DNA from: Asanoa sp040654855
GTDB lineage: Bacteria > Actinomycetota > Actinomycetes > Mycobacteriales > Micromonosporaceae
Length of the DNA: 21,394 bases
Direction: 5' to 3'
NCBI RefSeq assembly: GCF_040654855.1
Contig: NZ_JBFAIU010000114.1
Location: forward strand, 1 to 21,394
The notes below the pieces were generated by a model. The model saw only the letters and a list, made by a program, of their open reading frames with translations, was not told the origin of the DNA and did not search any database. Each line of letters starts with the position of its first letter. Within the stretch, counting starts at the first letter, position 1. Of this stretch, positions 12,838-20,311 are shown in pieces. The position numbers were made by a program, and so were the translations under genes.

Positions 12838-14310
12838 ATGCGCCGCAGAAGCGTCCTGACCGGCGTACTAGGTGGAACGTTCCTGGTCGCGACCGGCACC
12901 GGGCTCTCCGCCTGCGCCACCATCGACACCGTCGGGCAGGTCGACTTCGCCCGGCCGCTGCTGATCCCCCCGCTGGCCGAGTCGCAGATCGACGACGCCG
13001 GCCGCCGCGTGTTCAACCTGCACGCCCGGCGCGGCCACCGCGACTTCGGCATCGAGGGCACCACCAGCACGCTGGGCTTCAACGGGGACTACCTCGGGCC
13101 GACCCTGCGCGCCCGGCGCGGTGAACAGGTCATGGTCAACGTCGTCAACAACCTCAAGCAGGAGACCAGCGTCCACTGGCACGGCATGCACCTGCCCGCC
13201 CGCTGCGACGGCGGCCCGCACCAGCCGGTGCGCCCGGGCGCGACCTGGTCGCCCGCCTGGACGATCAACCAGCCGGCGGCCACCCTCTGGTACCACCCGC
13301 ACCCCCACGGCCGCACCCGCGAGCACGTCAACCAGGGCCTGGCCGGCCTGTTCATCCTGGACGACGACACACCGGCCCAGCGGGTCCTCCCGCACGACTA
13401 CGGCGTCGACGACATCCCGCTGATCGTCCAGGACAAGTCGCTGCACAAGGGCGAGATCCGGGACCACAACACCGGCGATCGGCTGCTGGTCAACGGCACC
13501 TACGGCCCCTACCTCGACGTGCGCACCGACCGCGTCCGGCTGCGGCTGCTCAACGCGTCGGTCTCCCGCACGTACGCCTTCGGCCTCGCCGACGAACGAC
13601 CGGTCCAGCTGATCGCCACGGACGGCGGCCTGCTGCCCGCGCCGGTCACCGTGACCCGGATCCGGCTGTCCCCCGGCGAGCGCGCCGAACTGGTCGTGCC
13701 GTTCCGGGCCGGCGAACGGATCGTGCTGCGCAGCTTCCCGCCCGCCGCCGGAGGCCGGAACTTCGACGGTGGCAAGGACCAGTTCGACGTGCTCGAGTTC
13801 CGGGCGGCGGCCCGCCTGCGGCACGTCGGCACGGTCCCCGACGCGTTCGGCGACTTCGACCGGCTCGACCCCGCGACCGCGACGGTCAACCGCGACTTCA
13901 AGCTCAATGGCACCAACATCAACGACGACCAGATGGACCTCGACCGGATCGACGCGGTCGTCGAGAAGGGCACCACCGAGATCTGGACGGTCCGGAACAC
14001 CGACGGGCAGCGCCACAACTTCCACGTGCACGATGTGCAGTTCCAGGTGTTGTCGGTCGACGGTGAGCGGCCACCCGCGGCGCTCGGGGGCTGGAAGGAC
14101 ACCGTTTTCCTGCCGCCTAAAGGCGAGGTGCGGATCATCCTGCGATTCGCGGATTACGCCGACCCGGACATGCCGTACATGTACCACTGCCACCTGCTCA
14201 TGCACGAGGACGACGGCATGATGGGCCAGTTCGTGGTCGTCGAGCCGGGGCAGCAGGCGGGCCGTGTGGGCGGCACGGGAGGTCACGACCACGGCCAGCA
14301 GGCAGGGTGA
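12838..14310 (+). CDS. Multicopper oxidase, predicted lipoprotein (CueO/bilirubin-oxidase-like)
   Basis: 490 residues, three cupredoxin domains. The export signal is MRRRSVLTGVLGGTFLVATG with a twin-arginine-like start and a lipobox LSAC with C26, so the protein is probably anchored outside the membrane. Copper ligands are complete: H113-W-H115, H153-P-H155 in WYHPHPHG, H393-N-F-H396-V-H398, and H450-C451-H452…H456…M461. The axial Met indicates a bacterial CueO/SpoxA-like type 1 site. Such enzymes oxidise Cu(I), Fe(II), Mn(II), phenols or bilirubin with O2; the natural substrate here is not clear. The C-terminus ends in a His/Gly-rich tail (GGHDHGQQAG). Start: GGAGG at 12824-12828 lies 9 bases before the ATG. 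It is monocistronic or leads the following pair, with 43 bases to pgmB. Copper homeostasis is the most likely role. Confidence 0.93.
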   Translation: MRRRSVLTGVLGGTFLVATGTGLSACATIDTVGQVDFARPLLIPPLAESQIDDAGRRVFNLHARRGHRDFGIEGTTSTLGFNGDYLGPTLRARRGEQVMVNVVNNLKQETSVHWHGMHLPARCDGGPHQPVRPGATWSPAWTINQPAATLWYHPHPHGRTREHVNQGLAGLFILDDDTPAQRVLPHDYGVDDIPLIVQDKSLHKGEIRDHNTGDRLLVNGTYGPYLDVRTDRVRLRLLNASVSRTYAFGLADERPVQLIATDGGLLPAPVTVTRIRLSPGERAELVVPFRAGERIVLRSFPPAAGGRNFDGGKDQFDVLEFRAAARLRHVGTVPDAFGDFDRLDPATATVNRDFKLNGTNINDDQMDLDRIDAVVEKGTTEIWTVRNTDGQRHNFHVHDVQFQVLSVDGERPPAALGGWKDTVFLPPKGEVRIILRFADYADPDMPYMYHCHLLMHEDDGMMGQFVVVEPGQQAGRVGGTGGHDHGQQAG

Positions 14311-14341
14311 TCCACGTAACATCGCGTTCTGTGGGTTCGAC

Positions 14342-14347
14342 TAGATT
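14342..14347 (+). promoter_or_regulatory. Candidate -10 element of pgmB (TAGATT), predicted leaderless
   Basis: TAGATT is followed by exactly six bases and then the GTG start of pgmB at 14354, so the expected start site is the G of GTG. No Shine-Dalgarno sequence precedes the GTG. The -35 region is not a clear match; TAACAT at 14317-14322 is spaced at 19. Confidence 0.5.
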
Positions 14348-14353
14348 TGACCC

Positions 14354-15106
14354 GTGCTGGGGCTACCCGATCACGTGACCGCCTGCCTGTTCGACATGGA
14401 CGGGGTGCTCACGCAGACCGCGACCGTTCACAACGCGGCGTGGACCGAGACTTTTGACGAATTCCTCCGCCGGCGCTCCGCCGAGACCGGCGAGCCGTTC
14501 ACGGCTTTCGACCCTCGTTCCGACTATCCGAAATACGTCGACGGCCGCACCCGGGCCGACGGCGTGCGGACGTTTCTCGCGTCCCGCGGGATCACCCTCC
14601 CGGAGGGTGATCCCGACGACCCACCAGAGGCCGAGACCGTCAACGGCGTCGGCAACCGCAAGAACGCGGTGCTGGTCCGCCGGATCCGCGACGACGGCGT
14701 GGCCGTCTACGACGGTTCGGTGGCCTACCTGCACGCGGCCCGCGCGGCCGGCCTCAAGACGGCGGTCGTGTCGGCCAGCGCCAACACGCCCGACATCCTC
14801 CGGATCACCGGCCTCGGCGAGCTGCTCCAGGCCCGGGTCGACGGCAACGTCGCGCGGGCCGAGAAGCTGCCCGGAAAGCCGAAGCCGGACACCTTCCTGC
14901 GCGGTGCCGAGCTGCTCGGCGTCGCGCCCGCACAGGCGGCCGTCTTCGAGGACGCACTCGCCGGGGTGGAGGCCGGTCGGGCCGGCAACTTCGGCCTGGT
15001 GATCGGCGTTGACCGGGTGGGTGGCACCCACGGCGCCGACCTGAAGGCACACGGCGCCGACGTCGTCGTGCGCGACCTTTCCGAACTGCTGGAGGGCACG
15101 GCATGA
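14354..15106 (+). CDS. pgmB: HAD-superfamily beta-phosphoglucomutase
   Basis: 250 residues. It converts beta-glucose 1-phosphate to glucose 6-phosphate. HAD motifs are nucleophile/acid D14-M-D16-G in CLFDMDGVLT, the Thr/Ser motif in TAVVSASANT, the Lys motif GKPKPDTFL, and the acidic pair in AAVFEDALAGVEAG. The cap insertion (about 30-110) includes YPKYVDGRTRADGVRTFL, typical of the longer actinobacterial PgmB forms fused to or placed next to GH65 phosphorylases. The GTG start is supported by the -10 hexamer six bases upstream. The stop overlaps the GH65 start as ATGA (15103-15106), so both are made together and act in sequence: phosphorolysis by the GH65 enzyme releases beta-glucose 1-phosphate for this mutase. 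Confidence 0.93.
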   Translation: MLGLPDHVTACLFDMDGVLTQTATVHNAAWTETFDEFLRRRSAETGEPFTAFDPRSDYPKYVDGRTRADGVRTFLASRGITLPEGDPDDPPEAETVNGVGNRKNAVLVRRIRDDGVAVYDGSVAYLHAARAAGLKTAVVSASANTPDILRITGLGELLQARVDGNVARAEKLPGKPKPDTFLRGAELLGVAPAQAAVFEDALAGVEAGRAGNFGLVIGVDRVGGTHGADLKAHGADVVVRDLSELLEGTA

Positions 15107-17520
15107 TCCGCGAGCGGGCCTATCCGGTCGAGGCGTGGCACGTCCGCGAGACGAGGCTCGACCTGGACGTGCTGGCGCAGGCCGAGTCGGTCTTCGCGCT
15201 CGGCAACGGGCACATCGGGATGCGCGGCAACCTCGACGAGGGCGAGCCGCACGGTCTCCCCGGCACCTATCTCAACTCGTTCTACGAGCTGCGCCCGCTG
15301 CCGTACGCCGAGGCCGGCTACGGGTTCCCCGAGTCGGGCCAGACGGTGGTCAACGTGACCAACGGCAAGCTGGTCCGGCTGCTCGTCGACGACGAGCCGT
15401 TCGACGTGCGCTACGGCGAGCTCGACGCGCACTCCCGGGTGCTCGACCTGCGGGCCGGCACCCTGGACCGGGTCGTGCACTGGCGCTCACCCGCCGGCCG
15501 CGCGGTCAAGGTGCGCAGCACCAGGCTGGTCTCGTTCACGCAGCGGTCGATCGCCGCCATCCGGTACGAGGTCGAGGCGGTCGACGAGCCGCTGCGGCTG
15601 ATCGTCCAGTCGGAGCTGGTCGCCAACGAGGAGCTGCCGGGTCAGAGCCGCGACCCCCGGGTCGCCGCGGTGCTGGAGCGCCCGCTGCAGATCGAGGAAC
15701 GGGTCACCGACCAGACCCGCGGCCTGCTGATCCACCGTACCAAGCGCAGTGGTCTGCGGGTCGGTGCCGCGATGCACCACGAGATCCAGGGCCCGGCCAA
15801 GACCAACATCAACACCGAGTCGCACGACGACTGGGCCCGTACGACGATCGCCTGTGTCCTCAAGCCCGGCGAGAAGCTGGTCGTGGTCAAGCTGCTGGCC
15901 TACGGCTGGTCCAGCCGGCGCTCGCTGCCCGCGATCCGCGACCAGGTCAGCGCCGCACTGGCCGCCGCCGAGTTCTCCGGCTGGGACGGGCTGGTCCGCG
16001 AGCAGCGGGAATACCTCGACACGTTCTGGGACGCCGCCGACGTGCAGGTCGAGGGCGACTCCGAGGTGCAGCAGGCGGTCCGGTTCGGCCTGTTCCACGT
16101 GCTGCAGGCCGGTGCCCGGGCCGAGCTGCGGCCGATCGCCGCCAAGGGGCTGACCGGCCCCGGCTACGACGGCCACGTCTTCTGGGACACCGAGATGTTC
16201 GCGCTGCCGGTGCTGACGTACACCCAACCGGTGGCGGTGGCGCACGCCCTGCGCTGGCGGCACGCCACCCTGGAGATGGCCCGCGACCGGGCCAAACAGC
16301 TCGGCCTGCGGGGCGCCGCGTTCCCGTGGCGGACCATCCGCGGCCAGGAGTGCTCGGGCTACTGGCCGGCCGGCACGGCCGGGTTCCACGTCAACGCCGG
16401 CATCGCCGACGCGGTCCGCCGTTACGTGCAGGCCACCGGCGACGACGACTTCGAGCGCGAGATCGGCCTGGAGCTGCTGGTCGAGACGGCCCGGCTCTGG
16501 CACTCGCTCGGCCACCACGACCGCCACGGCAAGTTCCACATCGACGGGGTGACCGGCCCCGACGAGTACACGGCGGTCAAGAACGACAACATCTACACCA
16601 ACCTGATGGCGCGGCGGAACATGCTGGAGGCCGCGGCCTGCGTCAACCGGCACAGCGAGCGGGCCTGGCGGCTCGGCGTCGACGACGAGGAGACCGCGGC
16701 CTGGCGGGACGCGGCCGCCAACATGCACATCCCGTACGACGAGGAACTGGGTGTGCACCCGCAGGTCGAGGGCTTCACCCGCTATCAGGAGTGGGACTTC
16801 GACAACACGCCGCCGGAGAACTACCCGCTGCTGCTCAACTACCCGTACTTCGACCTCTACCGGCGCCAGGTGGTCAAGCAGTCCGACCTGGTCCTGGCCA
16901 TGCATTGGGCCGGCGACGCGTTCACCGACGAGCAGAAGCTGCGCAACTTCGACTACTACGAGCGGCGCACGGTGCGCGACTCGTCGCTGTCGGCCTGCAC
17001 GCAGGCGGTCGTCGCGGCCGAGGTCGGTTATCTCGAGCTGGCGCACGACTACCTCGGCGAAGCGGCGCTGATGGACCTCCACGACATCCACAACAACACC
17101 CGGGAGGGGCTGCACATCGCGGCGCTGGCCGGTGCGTGGCTGGGGCTGGTGGCGGGCTTCGGCGGCATGCGCGACCACGAGGAGCAGCTGACCTTCGCAC
17201 CGCGGCTGCCGGCCCGGATCAGCCGGCTGGAGTTCGCGCTGATGTGGCGGGGCATGCGGCTGCGGGTCGACGTGCGGCAGCACGAGGCGACCTATTCGCT
17301 GCGCAACGGCGAGACGGACGCCAGTCTCGACCTCACCCATCACGGCGAGCCGGTCACGGTGACCTGTGAGAAGGAGGTCCGGATGAAGATCCCGCCGCTC
17401 GAGCCGCACCGGCGCCAGCCGCGCCAGCCGGCGGGTCGGGCACGGCCAAGGGCGGCTTCAAGTCGGTCGGCGACCTGCGCAATGTCGACGGCATCGGCGC
17501 CAGCCGGTTCGAGGAACTGA
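15103..17520 (+). CDS. GH65 inverting disaccharide phosphorylase (trehalose/maltose/kojibiose type), C-terminus replaced by out-of-frame comEA sequence
   Basis: 805 residues in this frame. It has an N-terminal GH65 sandwich (ESVFALGNGHIGMRGNLDEG), an (alpha/alpha)6 barrel with FWDTEMFALPVLTYTQP and AFPWRTIRGQECSGYWPAGTAGFH, and the proton-donor site G-P-D-E-Y-T with E488. The phosphate region is VVKQSDLVLAMHW and DSSLSACTQAVVAAEVG, followed by the C-terminal barrel. These fit a phosphorylase that splits an alpha-glucosyl disaccharide with phosphate to beta-glucose 1-phosphate plus glucose. Trehalose, maltose, kojibiose and nigerose all remain possible substrates. The neighbour pgmB supports phosphorolysis. 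The family-like tail ends around …PHRRQPRQPAGRA (near 17440). The last ~25 residues (RPRAASSRSATC…) come from comEA DNA read in another frame, so the original stop has been lost. The tail is outside the catalytic core, so activity is probably kept. Confidence 0.9.
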   Translation: MIRERAYPVEAWHVRETRLDLDVLAQAESVFALGNGHIGMRGNLDEGEPHGLPGTYLNSFYELRPLPYAEAGYGFPESGQTVVNVTNGKLVRLLVDDEPFDVRYGELDAHSRVLDLRAGTLDRVVHWRSPAGRAVKVRSTRLVSFTQRSIAAIRYEVEAVDEPLRLIVQSELVANEELPGQSRDPRVAAVLERPLQIEERVTDQTRGLLIHRTKRSGLRVGAAMHHEIQGPAKTNINTESHDDWARTTIACVLKPGEKLVVVKLLAYGWSSRRSLPAIRDQVSAALAAAEFSGWDGLVREQREYLDTFWDAADVQVEGDSEVQQAVRFGLFHVLQAGARAELRPIAAKGLTGPGYDGHVFWDTEMFALPVLTYTQPVAVAHALRWRHATLEMARDRAKQLGLRGAAFPWRTIRGQECSGYWPAGTAGFHVNAGIADAVRRYVQATGDDDFEREIGLELLVETARLWHSLGHHDRHGKFHIDGVTGPDEYTAVKNDNIYTNLMARRNMLEAAACVNRHSERAWRLGVDDEETAAWRDAAANMHIPYDEELGVHPQVEGFTRYQEWDFDNTPPENYPLLLNYPYFDLYRRQVVKQSDLVLAMHWAGDAFTDEQKLRNFDYYERRTVRDSSLSACTQAVVAAEVGYLELAHDYLGEAALMDLHDIHNNTREGLHIAALAGAWLGLVAGFGGMRDHEEQLTFAPRLPARISRLEFALMWRGMRLRVDVRQHEATYSLRNGETDASLDLTHHGEPVTVTCEKEVRMKIPPLEPHRRQPRQPAGRARPRAASSRSATCAMSTASAPAGSRN

Positions 17521-17540
17521 AGGACCTGGTGACGGTATGA
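17449..17540 (+). pseudogene. comEA: comEA remnant: only the C-terminal helix-hairpin-helix is left
   Basis: In a frame different from GH65, codons from about 17448 to the TGA at 17538-17540 read K-GGFKSVGDLRNVDGIG followed by ASRFEELKDLVTV. This is the end of a ComEA DNA-receptor HhH domain (GGFxSVxxLxxVxGIG…LKDLVTV). The stop overlaps the comEC start as ATGA, the normal comEA-comEC arrangement. Upstream codons in this frame are GH65 sequence. The membrane anchor, linker and first HhH (normally N-T-A-x-x-x-x-L…L-P-G-I-G-P) are absent. It has no start codon of its own, so it is a relic kept next to comEC, or transcribed as the 3' part of GH65. Confidence 0.85.
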
Positions 17541-20170
17541 CCACCGACCCGGGACACGAGCGGCCGCCACCGGACCTGCGCTTGGTGGGCATGGCCCTCG
17601 GCACGTGGCTGAGCGCACTGGTGGCGCTGTACCTGAGTGCCCGCACCAGCGCCCTGACGGCCGCAGTCGCAGCCGCGGTCGGAGGGGTGCTTCTGCTGTG
17701 GAACAACCGCTTCCATCGCGCCGAGCCGGTGGGTGGAAGCTCGCCGCTGGCATTGGGCCGAAGAACGAATGCCCGAGCGTCGTTGGTTGTTGCGCGGCCA
17801 TCCCAGGTACGCGATCCGGGTGCCGGTGGGGTCGGGACGCGCGTCGGTGACCGGGACGTCGGCGGTGGTGCTCGGGCAGTGCTGAACGCAGGGCGAGTCA
17901 CGAGCGGCCGAGTGCGCCCTGCGGAGCCCGCCCCCGAAGGCGCGGCGCTGACCAGCTGGCTGTTGTGGCGCGGGCGTGAGATAGCTCAGGGCATGGTGGG
18001 CCGGCACGTCGCCGCGGCAGTACTGCTCGGCGTTGTCTGCGGCGCAGGCGCCACGGCGGCCCGCGTCGCGGTGCGGGACGCGCCCGAGATCGCGGCGTTC
18101 GCCGACCGGCGGGCCTCCGTGGTGGCCGAGGTGGTCGTGCGTGACGACCCGCGGCTGGTCGGGGGCGGGAACCGGCCGATGTACGTCGTCGTCGGCGACC
18201 TGCGTTGGCTGCGGCCGGTAGGCGCCGATCAGAACCAGGTCGCGGTAAGGGCCCGGATCCTCGTGTTCGCCACGCACCAGGCGTGGGGTGAACCGCTGCC
18301 TGGCCAGCGCGTACGCGTGGAAGGCAGGCTCGGCCAACCACGCGGCGGCGACCTGACCGCGGCGGTCATCTCCTCCAGCGCCGCCCCTGAGCTGGTCGGG
18401 CGGTCGTCCTGGGCGCAGCGGGCCGCCGGATCGCTCCGTTCCGGTCTCCAGCGGGCGTGCGTGACCCTGCCACCCGAGGCCGGCGGCCTGCTGCCGGGGC
18501 TCGTACTCGGGGACACCAGCCGGCTCGACCCGGCGGTGGCCGACGACTTCAAGACCACCGGCCTCACGCACCTGACCGCGGTTTCCGGAGCGAACGTCGC
18601 GATCGTGATCGGATTCGTGCTTCTCCTCGCCCGTTGGTGCCGGGCCGGCCGGTGGACGGCTGCCATCCTTTGTGGGCTCGCGCTGGTCGGGTTCGTGATT
18701 CTCGTCCGGCCGTCGCCCAGTGTCGTGCGCGCGGCCACCATGGGCGCGATCGGGTTGTTGGCGTTGGCCAGCGGGCGGTCGCGGGCCGCGGTGCCGGCAT
18801 TGGCCGCGGCGATCGTTGTGCTCGTGGTCGTCGACCCTGACCTCGCGGGCGACGCTGGCTTCGCGCTATCCGTACTGGCGACCGGCGGCCTGCTGCTGCT
18901 CGCGCCGAAGATGCGGGACTGGCTGCGCCGCCGGCGCGTTCCGCCGGGTCTGGCCGAGGCGCTCGCGATCCCCGCTGCCGCACAGGTGACCTGCGGCCCG
19001 GTCGTCGCGGGGCTTTCCGGCGCGGTCAGCCTGGTGTCGATACCGGCCAACCTGCTCGCCGCGCCGGCCGTAGCACCCGCGACCGTCCTCGGCGTCTTCG
19101 CGACGATCACGTCGTCCTTCTGGCCCGCCGGAGCGGGGTTCCTCGCCTGGGTGGCGCATTGGCCGGCCCAGTGGCTTGTGCTCATCGCCCGCCATGGAGC
19201 GGCGACGCCGATGGGCAGCCTCCCGTGGCCGGGTGGCGTGAGCGGCGGGGTGCTGATGGGTGTGCTCACCGTGGTCCTGCTCGTCGTCATGCGGCGCCGG
19301 CTCGCGCGGCGGCTCGTGGCGGTCGTGGCAGTGGCGGCGGTCGTCGGCGCGCTGCCGGTGCGACTCCTCACCAGCACCTGGCCCCCGGCCGGCTGGGTGG
19401 TCGTGGCGTGCGATGTCGGCCAGGGCGACATGGCGGTGCTACCGGTGGGCGGGGCGGCCGCGATCGTGATCGACGCCGGCCCCGACCCGGCGTCGGCCGA
19501 CGCGTGCCTGGACCGGCTGGGTGTACGCACCGTGCGCCTGTTCGTGGTGAGCCACTTCCACGCCGACCATGTGGGCGGCGTGGACGGGATCGGGCGCGGG
19601 CGGCGGATCGAGGCTGTCGCCACACCACGCCACGCGGAGCCGGACAGCGGTCGGGACCTCGTCGTCGGTGTGGCCGGGGAAGCGCGGGCGGTCGTCATGC
19701 CGGTCGACGCGGGGTGGCGGTCGTCGGTGGGGTCGGTGGACCTCCTGGTGCTGGGACCGCCGGTGGAGATGTCCGGAACACGGTCTGATCCGAACAACAA
19801 CTCCCTCGTTCTCCGGGCGACCGTCGGCGGGGTGGGGGTCATGCTTCCCGGCGACGCCGAGGAGGAGGAGCAGCGGGCGACCATCGACCACTATGGCGCG
19901 GCGGCGCTGCGGGCCCAGGTGCTCAAGGTGGCGCACCACGGCAGTGCGTACCAGGAGCCGGCGTTCCTGGACGCGGTCGACCCGGTGGTGGCGCTCGTGT
20001 CGGTCGGCGTCGATAACGATTACGGTCATCCGAACCCGGCGTTGCTCGCCCGCCTGACCAGCGACGGCGCGCGGGTGTTGCGCACCGACCTGGGCGGTGA
20101 CCTGGCAGTCGTCCGGAGGGGAGGTGGTCTCGCGGTCGTTTCGTCGGGCAGCCCGGGCGGTCGAGGCTGA
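17537..20170 (+). CDS. comEC: ComEC/Rec2-family DNA-channel membrane protein with MBL domain
   Basis: 877 residues. It is the putative inner-membrane channel for single-stranded DNA uptake. Two N-terminal helices (about 15-56) precede an Ala/Gly/Arg-rich stretch of about 92 residues (61-153). Then come a third helix, a DUF4131-like OB region (RASVVAEVVVRDDPRLVGG…VRVEGRLG), and the competence domain with GLVLGDTSRLDPAVADDFKTTGLTHLTAVSGANVAIV and many helices. A metallo-beta-lactamase domain ends the protein: DVGQGDMAVL, S-H-F-H-A-D-H at 672-678, GDAEEEEQ, and VAHHGSA. All metal-site blocks are present. The start overlaps the comEA remnant stop. The 61-153 stretch has weaker third-position GC than the rest and contains an inverted repeat (17888-17922); it may be an insertion. 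Whether this strain takes up DNA is not known; its ComEA partner is destroyed. Confidence 0.93.
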   Translation: MTTDPGHERPPPDLRLVGMALGTWLSALVALYLSARTSALTAAVAAAVGGVLLLWNNRFHRAEPVGGSSPLALGRRTNARASLVVARPSQVRDPGAGGVGTRVGDRDVGGGARAVLNAGRVTSGRVRPAEPAPEGAALTSWLLWRGREIAQGMVGRHVAAAVLLGVVCGAGATAARVAVRDAPEIAAFADRRASVVAEVVVRDDPRLVGGGNRPMYVVVGDLRWLRPVGADQNQVAVRARILVFATHQAWGEPLPGQRVRVEGRLGQPRGGDLTAAVISSSAAPELVGRSSWAQRAAGSLRSGLQRACVTLPPEAGGLLPGLVLGDTSRLDPAVADDFKTTGLTHLTAVSGANVAIVIGFVLLLARWCRAGRWTAAILCGLALVGFVILVRPSPSVVRAATMGAIGLLALASGRSRAAVPALAAAIVVLVVVDPDLAGDAGFALSVLATGGLLLLAPKMRDWLRRRRVPPGLAEALAIPAAAQVTCGPVVAGLSGAVSLVSIPANLLAAPAVAPATVLGVFATITSSFWPAGAGFLAWVAHWPAQWLVLIARHGAATPMGSLPWPGGVSGGVLMGVLTVVLLVVMRRRLARRLVAVVAVAAVVGALPVRLLTSTWPPAGWVVVACDVGQGDMAVLPVGGAAAIVIDAGPDPASADACLDRLGVRTVRLFVVSHFHADHVGGVDGIGRGRRIEAVATPRHAEPDSGRDLVVGVAGEARAVVMPVDAGWRSSVGSVDLLVLGPPVEMSGTRSDPNNNSLVLRATVGGVGVMLPGDAEEEEQRATIDHYGAAALRAQVLKVAHHGSAYQEPAFLDAVDPVVALVSVGVDNDYGHPNPALLARLTSDGARVLRTDLGGDLAVVRRGGGLAVVSSGSPGGRG
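17888..17922. repeat. Inverted repeat inside the comEC low-complexity segment
   Basis: GCAGGGCG (17888-17895) and CGCCCTGC (17915-17922) are perfect 8-base complementary arms around a 19-base centre. It lies in the segment of comEC (residues about 118-129) that does not look like normal ComEC. No T tract follows, so it is not a simple terminator. Confidence 0.5.
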
Positions 20171-20185
20171 TCCCGTGTACGGGAT
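20170..20185. repeat. Short perfect inverted repeat just after comEC
   Basis: ATCCCG (20170-20175), TGTA, CGGGAT (20180-20185). It starts on the last base of the comEC stop codon. The hairpin has no U tract, so it is either a weak attenuating hairpin, an mRNA 3'-end stabiliser, or an operator. Confidence 0.4.
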
Positions 20186-20243
20186 GATCGACGCATCATG
20201 GCACAGCCCATGACGGACAACAATTTGTCGGGATTTGCGGTTG

Positions 20244-20263
20244 ATGAGTGATCGACAACTCAT
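20244..20263. repeat. Inverted repeat ATGAGT-N8-ACTCAT in the comEC-holA gap
   Basis: The perfect 6-base arms are 20244-20249 and 20258-20263, in an AT-richer part of the 141-base intergenic stretch upstream of holA. The position, 14 bases upstream of the candidate -35, would suit a regulator site; no regulator is recognised. Confidence 0.35.
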
Positions 20264-20276
20264 ATGGGTGAGGACG

Positions 20277-20305
20277 TTCGGTCAGTCAGGGGCGCGTGCG
20301 AGTAT
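20277..20305 (+). promoter_or_regulatory. Candidate holA promoter (TTCGGT, 17 bases, GAGTAT), predicted leaderless
   Basis: The -35-like TTCGGT (20277-20282), a 17-base spacer and GAGTAT (20300-20305) are followed by exactly six bases and the GTG at 20312. No Shine-Dalgarno sequence precedes the GTG. The geometry equals that at the DUF3224, treS and pgmB starts, but both hexamers are poor matches. Confidence 0.4.
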
Positions 20306-20311
20306 GGCCCG

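Noticed and set aside
17888..17922. Inverted repeat in comEC as a transcription terminator
   Set aside because: There is no T tract and the location is inside an open coding frame.
17354..18571. Long minus-strand open frame across the GH65 end and comEC start
   Set aside because: It is a high-GC shadow with no family features; the plus strand has ComEA and ComEC homology.
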